From Nocardia fusca NBRC 14340 (GTDB lineage: Bacteria; Actinomycetota; Actinomycetes; Mycobacteriales; Mycobacteriaceae), in NCBI RefSeq assembly GCF_001618425.1, contig NZ_BDCU01000028.1, forward strand, positions 1-64,000: a stretch of DNA of 64,000 nt, read 5' to 3'. This document shows positions 16,762 to 25,916 of this stretch, in pieces. The translations under genes and the position numbers were made by a program. The notes under the pieces are model-generated. The model was not told where the DNA came from. It saw only the letters and a program-made list of their open reading frames with translations, and ran no database searches. How positions within the stretch are numbered: the stretch's first letter is position 1; the number at the start of each line of letters is the position of its first letter.

Positions 16762-17691
16762 TCACTTCTGGTCGTCGGACTGCCGGAACGCGCGGGTGGC
16801 GTCGGCGGCCGGATCGGACGGCTGCTCACCACCGAACGGCTGGGCCTGCTGACCCGGCTGCTGCGGCTGCTGACCGTAGGCCTGCTGCTGCGGCTGCTGA
16901 CCGTAGGGCGAGGGCTGCTGGCCACCGGCATACGGCGACTGCTGCGGCTGCTGACCGTAACCCTGCTGCTGCTGTTGCTGTTGCTGCTGGCCGTAACCCG
17001 GCTGCTGCCCGTAGGCCGCCTGCTGCTGGCCGTAACCCGGCTGCGGCTGCTGACCGCTGCTGTACTGCTGTCCGTAGCCCGGCTGCTGACCGTAACCCTG
17101 CTGCTGGCCCTGGTACTGCTGCTGGCCGTAACCCTGCTGACCGCCGGGGAGTCCGGTCTGCGCCGCCGGACGAGCGGCCGGCGGGGTGAGGATTCCGGTG
17201 TCGAACAGCACGACCGCCACCGCGAGACCCGTCTGCACCAGCGCCAGCACCAGGATCAGGTAGAGCCCGATCTCGGCCTTCGCACCCTCGGGCAGGCTGA
17301 ACAGCTGGAACAGGATGGTGACGAAGGTTCCGGCCGCCACCGCGGCCGCCGCGCCGACCCAGTCCTGCTTGGGCAGCAGCGACAGGCCCGCGAGGATCGC
17401 GGCGATCAGCAGCAGTCCGCCGATCGTGGCTTCCTGGTACTCGAACAGGTTCAGGCTGGTATCGGCCGAGGACGGCAGATCCATATCGGTATCCGCGCCC
17501 ACATAGGACAGGAAGCCGAGCAGGAAGGCGATCACGCCCACCGCGGCGACACCGATGGTGAGGAAGAACGGCAGTCCTTTCCCGCCGGCCCCAGCGGCAC
17601 TCCCACCACCGGCCGCCTGCTGGCCTGGATTGGGCGGAACGGAGGGCGGAACGGGTGCGTTGTACCCGGAGCCCCCGGTCGGGTATGACAT
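16762..17691 (-). CDS. DUF5336 membrane protein (34 kDa antigen family)
   Basis: A 309-aa protein comparable to Mtb Rv0954. Residues ~1-35 are Pro/Gly-rich (MSYPTGGSGYNAPVPPSVPP), followed by four TM helices (~43-180). The tail (~190-300) is low complexity: Tyr-Gly-Gln-Gln and Pro-Tyr-Gly-Gln repeats, encoded by CTG/TTG-rich trinucleotide runs around 16860-17130. ATG 17691 is preceded by AGGAGA; the upstream in-frame extension is not supported. It is the first gene of the cluster leading to purH. The repeat tail is likely length-variable between strains. Confidence 0.85.
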   Translation of the reverse strand: MSYPTGGSGYNAPVPPSVPPNPGQQAAGGGSAAGAGGKGLPFFLTIGVAAVGVIAFLLGFLSYVGADTDMDLPSSADTSLNLFEYQEATIGGLLLIAAILAGLSLLPKQDWVGAAAAVAAGTFVTILFQLFSLPEGAKAEIGLYLILVLALVQTGLAVAVVLFDTGILTPPAARPAAQTGLPGGQQGYGQQQYQGQQQGYGQQPGYGQQYSSGQQPQPGYGQQQAAYGQQPGYGQQQQQQQQQGYGQQPQQSPYAGGQQPSPYGQQPQQQAYGQQPQQPGQQAQPFGGEQPSDPAADATRAFRQSDDQK

Positions 17692-17858
17692 GTCGTCATC
17701 TCCTAGGTCGAGTAATACGTACTTGACGGCTGAATTCTCTTTGACGCTACTGCACGCACGCGCAGAGGTCATCACCGAAGGATTCGGCCGTGGACGGCTC
17801 GATTACGCCACCGATACCGTCCACGCACCGTATTCCCGGTTGGTGGGCGACAAACCAC

Positions 17859-17889
17859 GGAGGCCGCCCGCGTGGTGCGGACGGCCTCC
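17859..17889 (-). terminator. Terminator after sucD
   Basis: Arms 17859-17871 and 17877-17889 pair over 12 of 13 positions (left arm GGAGGCCGCCCGC, loop GTGGT), 24 nt past the sucD stop. This separates sucCD from the DUF5336-purH cluster. Confidence 0.75.
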
Positions 17890-17912
17890 CTGAGTTCGGC
17901 ACTGCTACCGGA

Positions 17913-18827
17913 TCAGGCGGAAACTGCCGCCTTCTCCAGGATCTCGCGCGCCAGCGCGGCGGTCTCGGAGGGCGTCTTGCCGACCTTCACACCCGCGGCC
18001 TCCAGCGCGTCCTTCTTGGCCTGCGCGGTACCCGAGGAGCCGGAGACGATGGCGCCCGCGTGGCCCATGGTCTTGCCCTCGGGGGCGGTGAAACCGGCCA
18101 CGTAGCCGACGACCGGCTTGGTGACATTGGCCTGGATGTAGGCCGCGGCCCGCTCCTCGGCGTCGCCGCCGATCTCACCGATCATGACGATCAGCTTGGT
18201 CTCCGGATCCTTCTCGAACGCCTCGATGGCGTCGATGTGGGTGGTTCCGATGACCGGGTCGCCGCCGATACCGATGGAGGTCGAGAAGCCGAAGTCGCGC
18301 AGCTCGTACATCATCTGGTAGGTCAGGGTGCCGGACTTGGACACCAGGCCGATCGGGCCCTTGCCGGTGATGTTGGCCGGGGTGATACCGACCAGCGATT
18401 CGCCGGGGGTGATGATGCCCGGGCAGTTGGGGCCGATGATCCGGGTCTTCGCGCCCTTCTCCACGTTGTAGGCCCACGCGTAGGCGGTGTCCTGCACCGG
18501 GATGCCCTCGGTGATCACCACGAGCAGCGGGATCTCCGCGTCGATGGCCTCGATGATGGCGTCCTTGGAGAACTTCGGGGGGACGAACGCGATGGAGACG
18601 TCCGCGCCGGTCTTCGCCATGGCCTCGGCCACGGTGGCGAACACGGGCAGTTCGACGGCATTGCCGTCCTTGTCGGTGTGCGAGACGGTGGTGCCCGCCT
18701 TACGCGCGTTCACACCGCCGACGACCTGGGTACCGGCCTTGAGCATCAGCGCGGTGTGCTTGGTGCCCTCGCCGCCGGTGATGCCCTGGACGATGACCTT
18801 CGAATCCTTGTTGAGGAAAATAGACAT
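17913..18827 (-). CDS. sucD: Succinate-CoA ligase subunit alpha
   Basis: A 304-aa alpha subunit. N-terminal CoA-binding Rossmann region (VIVQGITGGEGTKHTALM), GPNCPGIITPGES, and the active-site region GHAGAIVSGSSGTA, whose His is phosphorylated during catalysis. Works with SucC in the TCA cycle, making ATP/GTP from succinyl-CoA. Starts at ATG, 42 nt after sucC. Confidence 0.98.
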   Translation of the reverse strand: MSIFLNKDSKVIVQGITGGEGTKHTALMLKAGTQVVGGVNARKAGTTVSHTDKDGNAVELPVFATVAEAMAKTGADVSIAFVPPKFSKDAIIEAIDAEIPLLVVITEGIPVQDTAYAWAYNVEKGAKTRIIGPNCPGIITPGESLVGITPANITGKGPIGLVSKSGTLTYQMMYELRDFGFSTSIGIGGDPVIGTTHIDAIEAFEKDPETKLIVMIGEIGGDAEERAAAYIQANVTKPVVGYVAGFTAPEGKTMGHAGAIVSGSSGTAQAKKDALEAAGVKVGKTPSETAALAREILEKAAVSA

Positions 18828-18869
18828 AATTCTGTGTGTCCTTTACTGGGCGTGCCCTGGTAGGTCGAC

Positions 18870-20033
<1,164 letters not shown>

Positions 20034-20526
20034 GTACTCACCGTCTCGTCTGCGTTGCTATGACAACGTCTTTGTTGGCGGCCCGACGTCGGTAGCGGGT
20101 CGTTCGGACTCTAACCACTCACAGGCACGCCCGATCGGGCACGTTCATCCTAAGTGGCGCAGGTCACGAGCCTTCCCGCGGGGAGGGAAAAGCCGCAGGC
20201 CAAGGCTACCGGCGAGTAGCTTCCGGGTGAGCCGCAGGCGGTGCACGGCGACCGTCCACGCGAGGAGGACGATCGCGGCCGCGGGATCACAGGACAGAGT
20301 GTCCGACCGTGAGGTCCGCCTGCCGGGGAAACGTGATCAATGTCACAGTAACGTTTGAAAACGTCCTACCGCTTGCCGCGTCGCAATCGTTTCGTTACCG
20401 TCGAACGGTCGATGTCACAGGCCGATCACAAACGTTGCACAGCGTGGATGCTTGCGCACCCGGTTGTTCCGCGAGTAGAGATCTCCGTGATATTGCTCCC
20501 TGAGCAGGTTTAGAGAGGACGGCAGC
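20034..20526. promoter_or_regulatory. sucC/M23 divergent control region with CRP-like and MtrA-like motifs
   Basis: No gene is supportable in this stretch. CGTGA-TCAATG-TCACA at 20332-20347 fits the CRP consensus TGTGAN6TCACA in 9 of 10 specified bases. The overlapping GTCACAGTAACG (20342-20353) is a 6-nt-period direct repeat like MtrA sites at actinobacterial cell-wall hydrolase promoters. A perfect ACGTTT-GA-AAACGT palindrome follows at 20351-20364. A further CGTTACCG and two TCACA half-sites lie at about 20390-20430. Nearer sucC, a 7-bp hairpin (20171-20187) and a direct repeat AGCCGCAGGC (20191 and 20230) are visible. Confidence 0.45.
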
Positions 20527-20643
20527 TTGACGCAGCACCCCGCTCCGCAGTCGCAGAGCCGTTCGGCAGCAGCCCTTCCGGCACCGCATCCCCCCACCAT
20601 CGGCCGGAAGTCCGGTGCCAGTCGGATGCGAACCGGCCGATGA
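20527..20643 (+). other. TTG-initiated upstream ORF overlapping the M23 gene
   Basis: The 38-codon frame starts with TTG after AGAGAGGA (8-nt spacing): MTQHPAPQSQSRSAAALPAP, ending SRMRTGR then TGA. The TGA shares ATGA with the M23 start in another frame. The sequence is of the same Gln/Pro/Arg-rich kind as the M23 N-terminus (NHRGTLDAHPDGRARRRHEN). It may be the true N-terminus of the peptidase displaced by a frameshift, or a coupled leader ORF. Confidence 0.4.
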
Positions 20644-21914
20644 ACCACCGCGGCACCCTCGACGCCCACCCCGACGGTCGCGCCCGGCGCCGGCACGAGA
20701 ACGCGCAGCCGGCCGAAGCGGTCCAGCCGTTCAACGCCTTCGGCGCACCCGGTGACAGCCGGGGCCGCCGCCGCCCCCTCAACACCGCTGCCGCCTCGGC
20801 CGCCGCCGATGCCCACCGCACCGCCGCCGACGACTTCTGGGCGACCAACCAGGGTTGGGCCGATTCCCAGGCCGACAGCTGGTCCGGTGGTGAGCAGCAG
20901 GCCCAGGACAACTGGCGGCAGGGCGGGTGGCAGCAGAACGACAAGCCCGTCTGGCACAGTGATCCCAATTGGAACACCCACCAGAGCTGGACCGAGGCAC
21001 AGTCCTGGTCCGAGGCGCCGGCGCAATCGTGGCCCGACCCCGCGCCCTACGAGCCGGACCGCCGAGCGGAATCCGGCCGCTACGCCGCACCCACGACGAT
21101 CGCCGAGGCGCTGGAGAGCGCGCCGGTCGCCGAGGACGAGCCCGAAGAAACCCGGCAGTCCCGCTCCCGGGGCGCACATCGGGTAGCCGCGCCGCCGTCC
21201 GCGCTCAAGGGCCGCGCCGCGGTCGTCGCGGTGGCCGCGGGCGCCGTGGTGGCCGCCGGACAGTGCGCCACCGCCGAACCCACCGAGCACAAACAGGCAC
21301 AGCAGGCCACCGATTACGAGGCGGCCGGCTCGGTCCACGAGATCGCCGCACAGTCGATGGCCACCGAGGATCCGGCCGCCGCATCGAACACGGCGTCACC
21401 GCAAATGCTCGGCGGCAACCTCCCGGTCGACACCAGCCGCTTCGGCGAGATGCTGGCCAACGGAGCCCAATTCGCAGAGGATCTGGCCCAGGCCGAAGAA
21501 GCCAAGTTCCGGCCGCTGTTCGCGAAATTCACCAGCGGCGCGTACACCTCCGGGTTCGGCGCCCGCTGGGGCGTCCAGCATCTCGGCATCGACGTGGCCG
21601 GGCCCATCGGCACCCCGATCTACGCGGTGGCCGACGGCGAGGTCATCGATGCCGGGCCCGCCTCGGGCTTCGGAATGTGGGTACGCCTGCTGCACGCCGA
21701 CGGTACCGTCACCGTCTACGGGCACGTCGACACCACCACCGTCTCGGTGGGCGAATACGTGTACGCCGGCGACCAGATCGCCACGATGGGCAACCGCGGG
21801 TTCTCCACGGGCCCGCACTGCCACTTCGAGGTATGGCTCAACGGTAGTGACAAGATCGACCCGGTGCCGTGGCTGGCCACCCGGGGGATCAGCTTGACCG
21901 GCAACGGCGACTGA
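20640..21914 (+). CDS. M23-family peptidoglycan endopeptidase
   Basis: A 424-aa protein. Residues ~1-180 are disordered and rich in Gln, Trp, Ser and Asp. A hydrophobic stretch at ~190-212 (AAVVAVAAGAVVAAG) is an anchor or internal signal. The C-terminal LytM/M23 domain (~295-415) has the zinc ligands in HLGIDVAGP and HCHFEV, plus YGHVDTTT. It should cleave peptidoglycan cross-bridges outside the membrane. Position next to sucCD matches Mtb Rv0950c. The N-terminus is uncertain because of the overlapping TTG ORF. No RBS stands out before ATG 20640, so translation may be coupled. Confidence 0.8.
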   Translation: MNHRGTLDAHPDGRARRRHENAQPAEAVQPFNAFGAPGDSRGRRRPLNTAAASAAADAHRTAADDFWATNQGWADSQADSWSGGEQQAQDNWRQGGWQQNDKPVWHSDPNWNTHQSWTEAQSWSEAPAQSWPDPAPYEPDRRAESGRYAAPTTIAEALESAPVAEDEPEETRQSRSRGAHRVAAPPSALKGRAAVVAVAAGAVVAAGQCATAEPTEHKQAQQATDYEAAGSVHEIAAQSMATEDPAAASNTASPQMLGGNLPVDTSRFGEMLANGAQFAEDLAQAEEAKFRPLFAKFTSGAYTSGFGARWGVQHLGIDVAGPIGTPIYAVADGEVIDAGPASGFGMWVRLLHADGTVTVYGHVDTTTVSVGEYVYAGDQIATMGNRGFSTGPHCHFEVWLNGSDKIDPVPWLATRGISLTGNGD

Positions 21915-21983
21915 CCGGCCCTCTCCTTCTCCGCCGCCGGATAGCCACGACACGAACCTCGGAGCACCCGGCCGTGGTCGCTT

Positions 21984-22409
21984 TCACGGTGCGGCGGCGA
22001 CCGCCAGCCCGATCAACGCGGTCGCCTTGGCGATCTCCAGCCCGATGTACCAGTAGTGCGCCGTCGAACGCGGTAGCTCCTCACCCGCGAGCACCCGATC
22101 CGAGCGGCGCGACAGCGGCGGGCGCACCACGGCCAGCTGGACCACCAGGATCACCACCGCGATCGCGAGCCACACCCACACCGCCCCGGCGGGCGCCAGC
22201 ACGACGGCCGCCACCAGCAGCACCGCCGCCAGCACGGCCTCCACGGTGTTCAGCGCCCGGAACACCAGCCGCCCGATCCCCAGTCCGAGTTCGGTGGTGA
22301 CCCCGGGCGCGCGGAATTTCAGCGGCGCCTCCAGGAACGAGATGGCCAGCACCATGCCGAGCCAGAGCATCGGCACGAACCACATCAGATGCTGCGCGAC
22401 AGACTCCAT
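21984..22409 (-). CDS. Small four-helix membrane protein (TMEM205/DUF4149-like)
   Basis: A 141-aa protein with four hydrophobic helices (about residues 5-25, 45-70, 72-92, 118-138). The conserved-looking WLGMVLAISFLEAPLKFRAPGV resembles the DUF4149/TMEM205 type. The role is unknown. It lies 39 nt downstream of pcrA on the same strand, probably co-transcribed. Confidence 0.6.
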   Translation of the reverse strand: MESVAQHLMWFVPMLWLGMVLAISFLEAPLKFRAPGVTTELGLGIGRLVFRALNTVEAVLAAVLLVAAVVLAPAGAVWVWLAIAVVILVVQLAVVRPPLSRRSDRVLAGEELPRSTAHYWYIGLEIAKATALIGLAVAAAP

Positions 22410-22448
22410 GATCGGAACCTACCGCGCGGCCGAACCCCGTGGGGGACG

Positions 22449-25172
22449 CTAAAGCTTGGTGAGGGTCTGACTGAACTTCGGGATGAGCCGGATGGTGCCG
22501 CTGGTCCCGAAATCGATCGTCACACTGGCCATATCGCCGACCCCGTCCGCGGCGACCACCCGGCCGAGACCGTACTTGTCGTCGCTGACCCGGTCGCCGA
22601 CCGCCAGCACCAGGCCGACATTGTTGCGGGACACGCCGCGCCGAGCCGGGCGGGTCTCCCGGATACCGGGCCGGGCCTCCCGCGCCTGCGGCCAGCCGCC
22701 GGTCCAGTCCTCGTCGCTCGACTCGGGCCCGCGGCGGCGGCCGTACTGCGCCGGAGCCGACGACCGTTTGGGTTCCAGCCGCTGCCAATCGATCAGATGG
22801 TCCGGGACCTCCTGCAGGAACCGGGACTCCGGGTTGAACACCGGCTGCCCCCACGCCGAGCGGACCACCGCGCGGGTGAGGTACAGGCGACGCCGGGCCC
22901 GGGTGATCCCCACATAGGCCAGCCGGCGTTCCTCGGCCAGTTCGGTGGGGTCGCCGAGGGCCCGCAGATGCGGGAACTGGCCGTCCTCCCATCCGGTCAC
23001 GAAGACCACCGGGAACTCCAGGCCCTTGGCGGTGTGCAGGGTCATCATGGTGACCATGCCCGAACCCTCCTCGGGTATCTGGTCGGCATCGGCCACCAGC
23101 GATACCCGTTCCAGGAACGCGGCCAGCGAACCGGGTTCGGGTTCGCCCTCACCCGTTTCCGGTACCAGGCCCTCGGCCCGGGCGGCCTCGAGTGCGTTCC
23201 GCGCCTCGGAACTGAACTCCCGGGCGACGCTGACGAGTTCGTTCAGGTTGTCCAGCCGCGCGCCGTCCTGCGGGTCGTCGGAGGCCTCCAGTTCCGCCCG
23301 GTAGCCGGTGCGATCCAGTACCGCCTCGACCACCGCGCCCACATCGGGGAAATCGACCTCGTCCATTTCACCGGCGGCCCGGATCTGCTCGAGCAGCGCG
23401 ACGAATCCGGCGATGGCGTTGCGCGCCCGGGTGTTCAGCAGCGCGACCTCACCGGCGGCGGCATCGCGCAGTGCCTCGGCGAAACCGATACCGCGCTGTT
23501 CGGCGTGCACGGCCACACAGGCCTCGGCGCGGTCACCGATACCGCGGCGCGGGGTGTTGAGGATCCGGCGCAGGCTCACCGCATCGTCCGGGTTCTCCAG
23601 GACCCGCAGGTAGGCGACGACATCGCGGACCTCTTTGCGCTCGTAGAACCGGACCCCGCCGACCACCTTGTAGGGCAGGCCCATCCGGATGAATATCTCT
23701 TCCAGGGCCCGGGAGTTGTTGTTGGTGCGGTAGAACACCGCGATATCGGAGTAGGCGGCCTCGCCCTCGTCGACCAGCCGGTCGATCTCGCGCGCGACGA
23801 AGGCCGCCTCGTCGTGTTCGTTGTCGGCGACGTAGCCGGTGATGAGTTCGCCCGCACCGGCATCGGTCCACAGCCGCTTGTCGCGGCGGTTGCTGTTGCG
23901 CGAGATCACCGAGTTGGCCGCGGACAGGATGTTCTGCGTGGACCGGTAGTTCTGTTCCAGCAGGATCGTTTCGGCGTCGGGGAAATCGCGCTCGAATTCC
24001 TCGATATTGCGGATGGTGGCGCCGCGGAAGGCGTAGATGGACTGATCGGCGTCCCCGACCACGCAGAGTTCGCTCGGCGGCACCGTGTGCGCATCCGGTT
24101 CCGGGGCCTCGGTGCCCGGTGCGGCGGCCGCCGCGCCGGCGTCGGTGTCGGCGGCTTCACCGGCCGTCCCGGACCCCGCGGTGTGATGCCCGACCAGTTC
24201 CCGCACCAGCACGTACTGCGCGTGGTTGGTGTCCTGGTATTCGTCCACCAGGACGTGCCGGAAGCGGCGGCGGTAGTACTCGGCGACCTCGGGATGCCGT
24301 TGCAGTAGGGCGACCGTCTCACCGATGAGGTCGTCGAAATCCAGCGCGTTGGCCGTGCGCAGCCGCCGCTGGTATTCGGTGTACACACGGGCGACGACGC
24401 GCGGCAGCTCGGCGTCCTCGAATTCCGCGTCGCTGCTCGCCTGTTCCGGGCCGACGAGTTCGTTCTTCAGGTTCGAGATCGCGGTCGCGAGCAGCCGCGG
24501 GGTGTACTTCTTGGCGTCCAGTTCGAGATCCCGGCCGATCATGGTGAGCAGCCGCCGGGAATCGTCGGCGTCGTAGATGGAGAAGTTCGAGTTCAGACCG
24601 GCCAGCAGGGCCGACTGGGTACGCAGGATCCGCACACAACTCGAGTGGAAGGTCGACACCCACATACTCGCGGCGCGCGGACCCACCAGGTCGATGACCC
24701 GCTCGCGCATCTCGGCGGCGGCCTTGTTGGTGAAGGTGATGGCCAGGATCTGCCCGGGGGTGGCCCCGCGCGCGGCCAGCAGGTAGGCGATCCGGCGGGT
24801 CAGCACGGCGGTCTTGCCCGAACCCGCGCCGGCCACGATCAGCAGCGGCGAGCCGGTGTGCAGTACCGCGGCGCGCTGCTGCGGGTTGAGGCCCTCCAGC
24901 AGCTGTTCGGCCTCCTCCGCCCGGCGCTGCGCGGTATCGGTGCGCTGCTGCGCCTGCTCGGCCTGTACCCGCTGCCGCAGCGCGGCCAGGCCGCCGGGCA
25001 CACCGGGCTCGCGGCCACCGGGCGCCGCCGCGCGCCGGTCGGCGCCGGATAGTTCCAGGCCGGGCAGGGCCGCGGCCTCCGGCGCCGGGCCGGGCTCCGG
25101 CGAGCCGGCGGCGGAGGTGGTGGCACGGGAATTGTGCGAATCCGAACGAAGTGCTGCCGCGGTGGTGTCCAT
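22449..25172 (-). CDS. pcrA: UvrD/PcrA-type DNA helicase (UvrD1)
   Basis: A 907-aa SF1A 3'-5' helicase. Walker A AGAGSGKTAVL (~residue 115), VDEYQDTNHAQY, VVGDADQSIYAFRGA, QNYRSTQNIL, MTLHTAKGLEFPVVFVTG and YVGITRARRRLYL are all intact. The C-terminus (LGRVVAADGVGDMASVTIDF) is the Tudor-like domain that contacts RNA polymerase in PcrA. It is longer than Mtb UvrD1 because of a ~90-residue Ala/Pro/Glu-rich N-terminal extension and a ~35-residue Ala/Asp-rich insert before VVGDADQS. Divergent from chorismate mutase, as in Mycobacterium. Probably acts in excision repair and transcription-replication conflict. Confidence 0.95.
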   Translation of the reverse strand: MDTTAAALRSDSHNSRATTSAAGSPEPGPAPEAAALPGLELSGADRRAAAPGGREPGVPGGLAALRQRVQAEQAQQRTDTAQRRAEEAEQLLEGLNPQQRAAVLHTGSPLLIVAGAGSGKTAVLTRRIAYLLAARGATPGQILAITFTNKAAAEMRERVIDLVGPRAASMWVSTFHSSCVRILRTQSALLAGLNSNFSIYDADDSRRLLTMIGRDLELDAKKYTPRLLATAISNLKNELVGPEQASSDAEFEDAELPRVVARVYTEYQRRLRTANALDFDDLIGETVALLQRHPEVAEYYRRRFRHVLVDEYQDTNHAQYVLVRELVGHHTAGSGTAGEAADTDAGAAAAAPGTEAPEPDAHTVPPSELCVVGDADQSIYAFRGATIRNIEEFERDFPDAETILLEQNYRSTQNILSAANSVISRNSNRRDKRLWTDAGAGELITGYVADNEHDEAAFVAREIDRLVDEGEAAYSDIAVFYRTNNNSRALEEIFIRMGLPYKVVGGVRFYERKEVRDVVAYLRVLENPDDAVSLRRILNTPRRGIGDRAEACVAVHAEQRGIGFAEALRDAAAGEVALLNTRARNAIAGFVALLEQIRAAGEMDEVDFPDVGAVVEAVLDRTGYRAELEASDDPQDGARLDNLNELVSVAREFSSEARNALEAARAEGLVPETGEGEPEPGSLAAFLERVSLVADADQIPEEGSGMVTMMTLHTAKGLEFPVVFVTGWEDGQFPHLRALGDPTELAEERRLAYVGITRARRRLYLTRAVVRSAWGQPVFNPESRFLQEVPDHLIDWQRLEPKRSSAPAQYGRRRGPESSDEDWTGGWPQAREARPGIRETRPARRGVSRNNVGLVLAVGDRVSDDKYGLGRVVAADGVGDMASVTIDFGTSGTIRLIPKFSQTLTKL

Positions 25173-25295
25173 CGTCTGTTCACGCTACCGCCGCGACCCG
25201 ACACGATCGAACACTCGGCCGAATTCGTCGCCGGTGGGACCACTCGGCGGGCCGATATCCCCACCAGTGAGCGTTTTGCATACATCGGTTACCGT

Positions 25296-25319
25296 GGCAA
25301 ACTGGCAATATGGTTTGCC
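25296..25319. promoter_or_regulatory. Inverted repeat at the presumed aroQ promoter
   Basis: GGCAAAC (25296-25302) and GTTTGCC (25313-25319) form a perfect 7-bp inverted repeat around a 10-nt AT-richer spacer containing TATGGT, a possible -10. This could be a dimeric repressor site for aroQ, pcrA or both. Confidence 0.35.
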
Positions 25320-25415
25320 CTTCAGCGAAACATCCGCGCCGGTTGTGTGGACAGCTGGGCCGCAGACCGGGCACCTGAGGCCCGACCGGGACAGGTAAGG
25401 GGGAACGGTACTACC

Positions 25416-25434
25416 AGACCCGCCGGGTCTTTTT
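25416..25434 (+). terminator. Intrinsic terminator in the leader of chorismate mutase
   Basis: AGACCC-GCC-GGGTCT followed by TTTT is a compact hairpin with a T-run, rare in this GC-rich window. It lies 79 nt before the chorismate mutase ATG with no gene end upstream on this strand, so it may attenuate leader transcripts. Confidence 0.55.
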
Positions 25435-25451
25435 CACGCGGTGGAAGAGCT

Positions 25452-25489
25452 CTGGATCGGTAACACGACGCGCCTCGGCGCCGATCCAG
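25452..25489 (+). promoter_or_regulatory. Long leader stem-loop before chorismate mutase
   Basis: CTGGATCGG (25452-25460) pairs perfectly with CCGATCCAG (25481-25489), and a nested CGCC/GGCG stem fits inside. It ends 10 nt before the AGGAG ribosome-binding site and could compete with it or with the upstream terminator. Confidence 0.45.
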
Positions 25490-25512
25490 GTTCTGACACG
25501 AGGAGATGAGAA

Positions 25513-25824
25513 ATGAGCACACCCGCTACGGCGACCGGGTCGGGTTCGACTACCGACGCGGACTCGGAGCTCCCTCGGACCGAAGCCGAGATCGAAAAGC
25601 TTCGGAAGGAGATCGACCGGCTAGATGCGGAGATCCTCACGGCCATCAAGCGCCGGACGGAGATCTCGCGGGTAATCGGACGAACCCGGATGGCTTCCGG
25701 GGGTACCCGCCTGGTGCACAGCCGGGAGATGAAAGTGCTGGAGCGCTTCAGCGAACTCGGCCAGGAGGGTCATACCCTGGCGATGCTGCTGCTGCGTCTC
25801 GGGCGCGGACGTCTCGGCAGGTAG
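25513..25824 (+). CDS. Chorismate mutase, AroQ delta class
   Basis: A 103-aa all-helical AroQ mutase closely like Mtb Rv0948c. Core: EIEKLRKEIDRLDAEILTAI, KRRTEISRVIGRTR, LVHSREMKVLERFSELG. The C-terminal LLLRLGRGRLG segment is the part that in Mycobacterium docks on DAHP synthase, which greatly activates the mutase. It converts chorismate to prephenate for Phe/Tyr. ATG 25513 follows AGGAG. A structured leader precedes it. Confidence 0.95.
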   Translation: MSTPATATGSGSTTDADSELPRTEAEIEKLRKEIDRLDAEILTAIKRRTEISRVIGRTRMASGGTRLVHSREMKVLERFSELGQEGHTLAMLLLRLGRGRLGR

Positions 25825-25841
25825 CTCCCAACAGAACCGAC

Positions 25842-25863
25842 GCGGCGGCCCGCAGACCGCCGC
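25842..25863 (+). terminator. Hairpin after chorismate mutase
   Basis: GCGGCGG (25842-25848) and CCGCCGC (25857-25863) form a perfect 7-bp stem with an 8-nt loop, 18 nt past the stop. Confidence 0.5.
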
Positions 25864-25869
25864 AACCTC

Positions 25870-25908
25870 ACGAACCGCCCCGGGTGACCATGCCCCAGGG
25901 CGGTTCGT
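25870..25908. terminator. Bidirectional terminator between chorismate mutase and gabD
   Basis: ACGAACCGCCC (25870-25880) pairs perfectly with GGGCGGTTCGT (25898-25908) around a 17-nt loop. It sits between two convergent genes, 8 nt from the gabD stop. Confidence 0.75.
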
Positions 25909-25916
25909 ACTGTCTG

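Noticed and set aside
20034..20526. c-di-AMP (ydaO) riboswitch before the M23 gene
   Set aside because: Such riboswitches often precede actinobacterial cell-wall hydrolase genes, so I looked for the conserved core, but no convincing match was found. Protein-binding motifs explain the region better.
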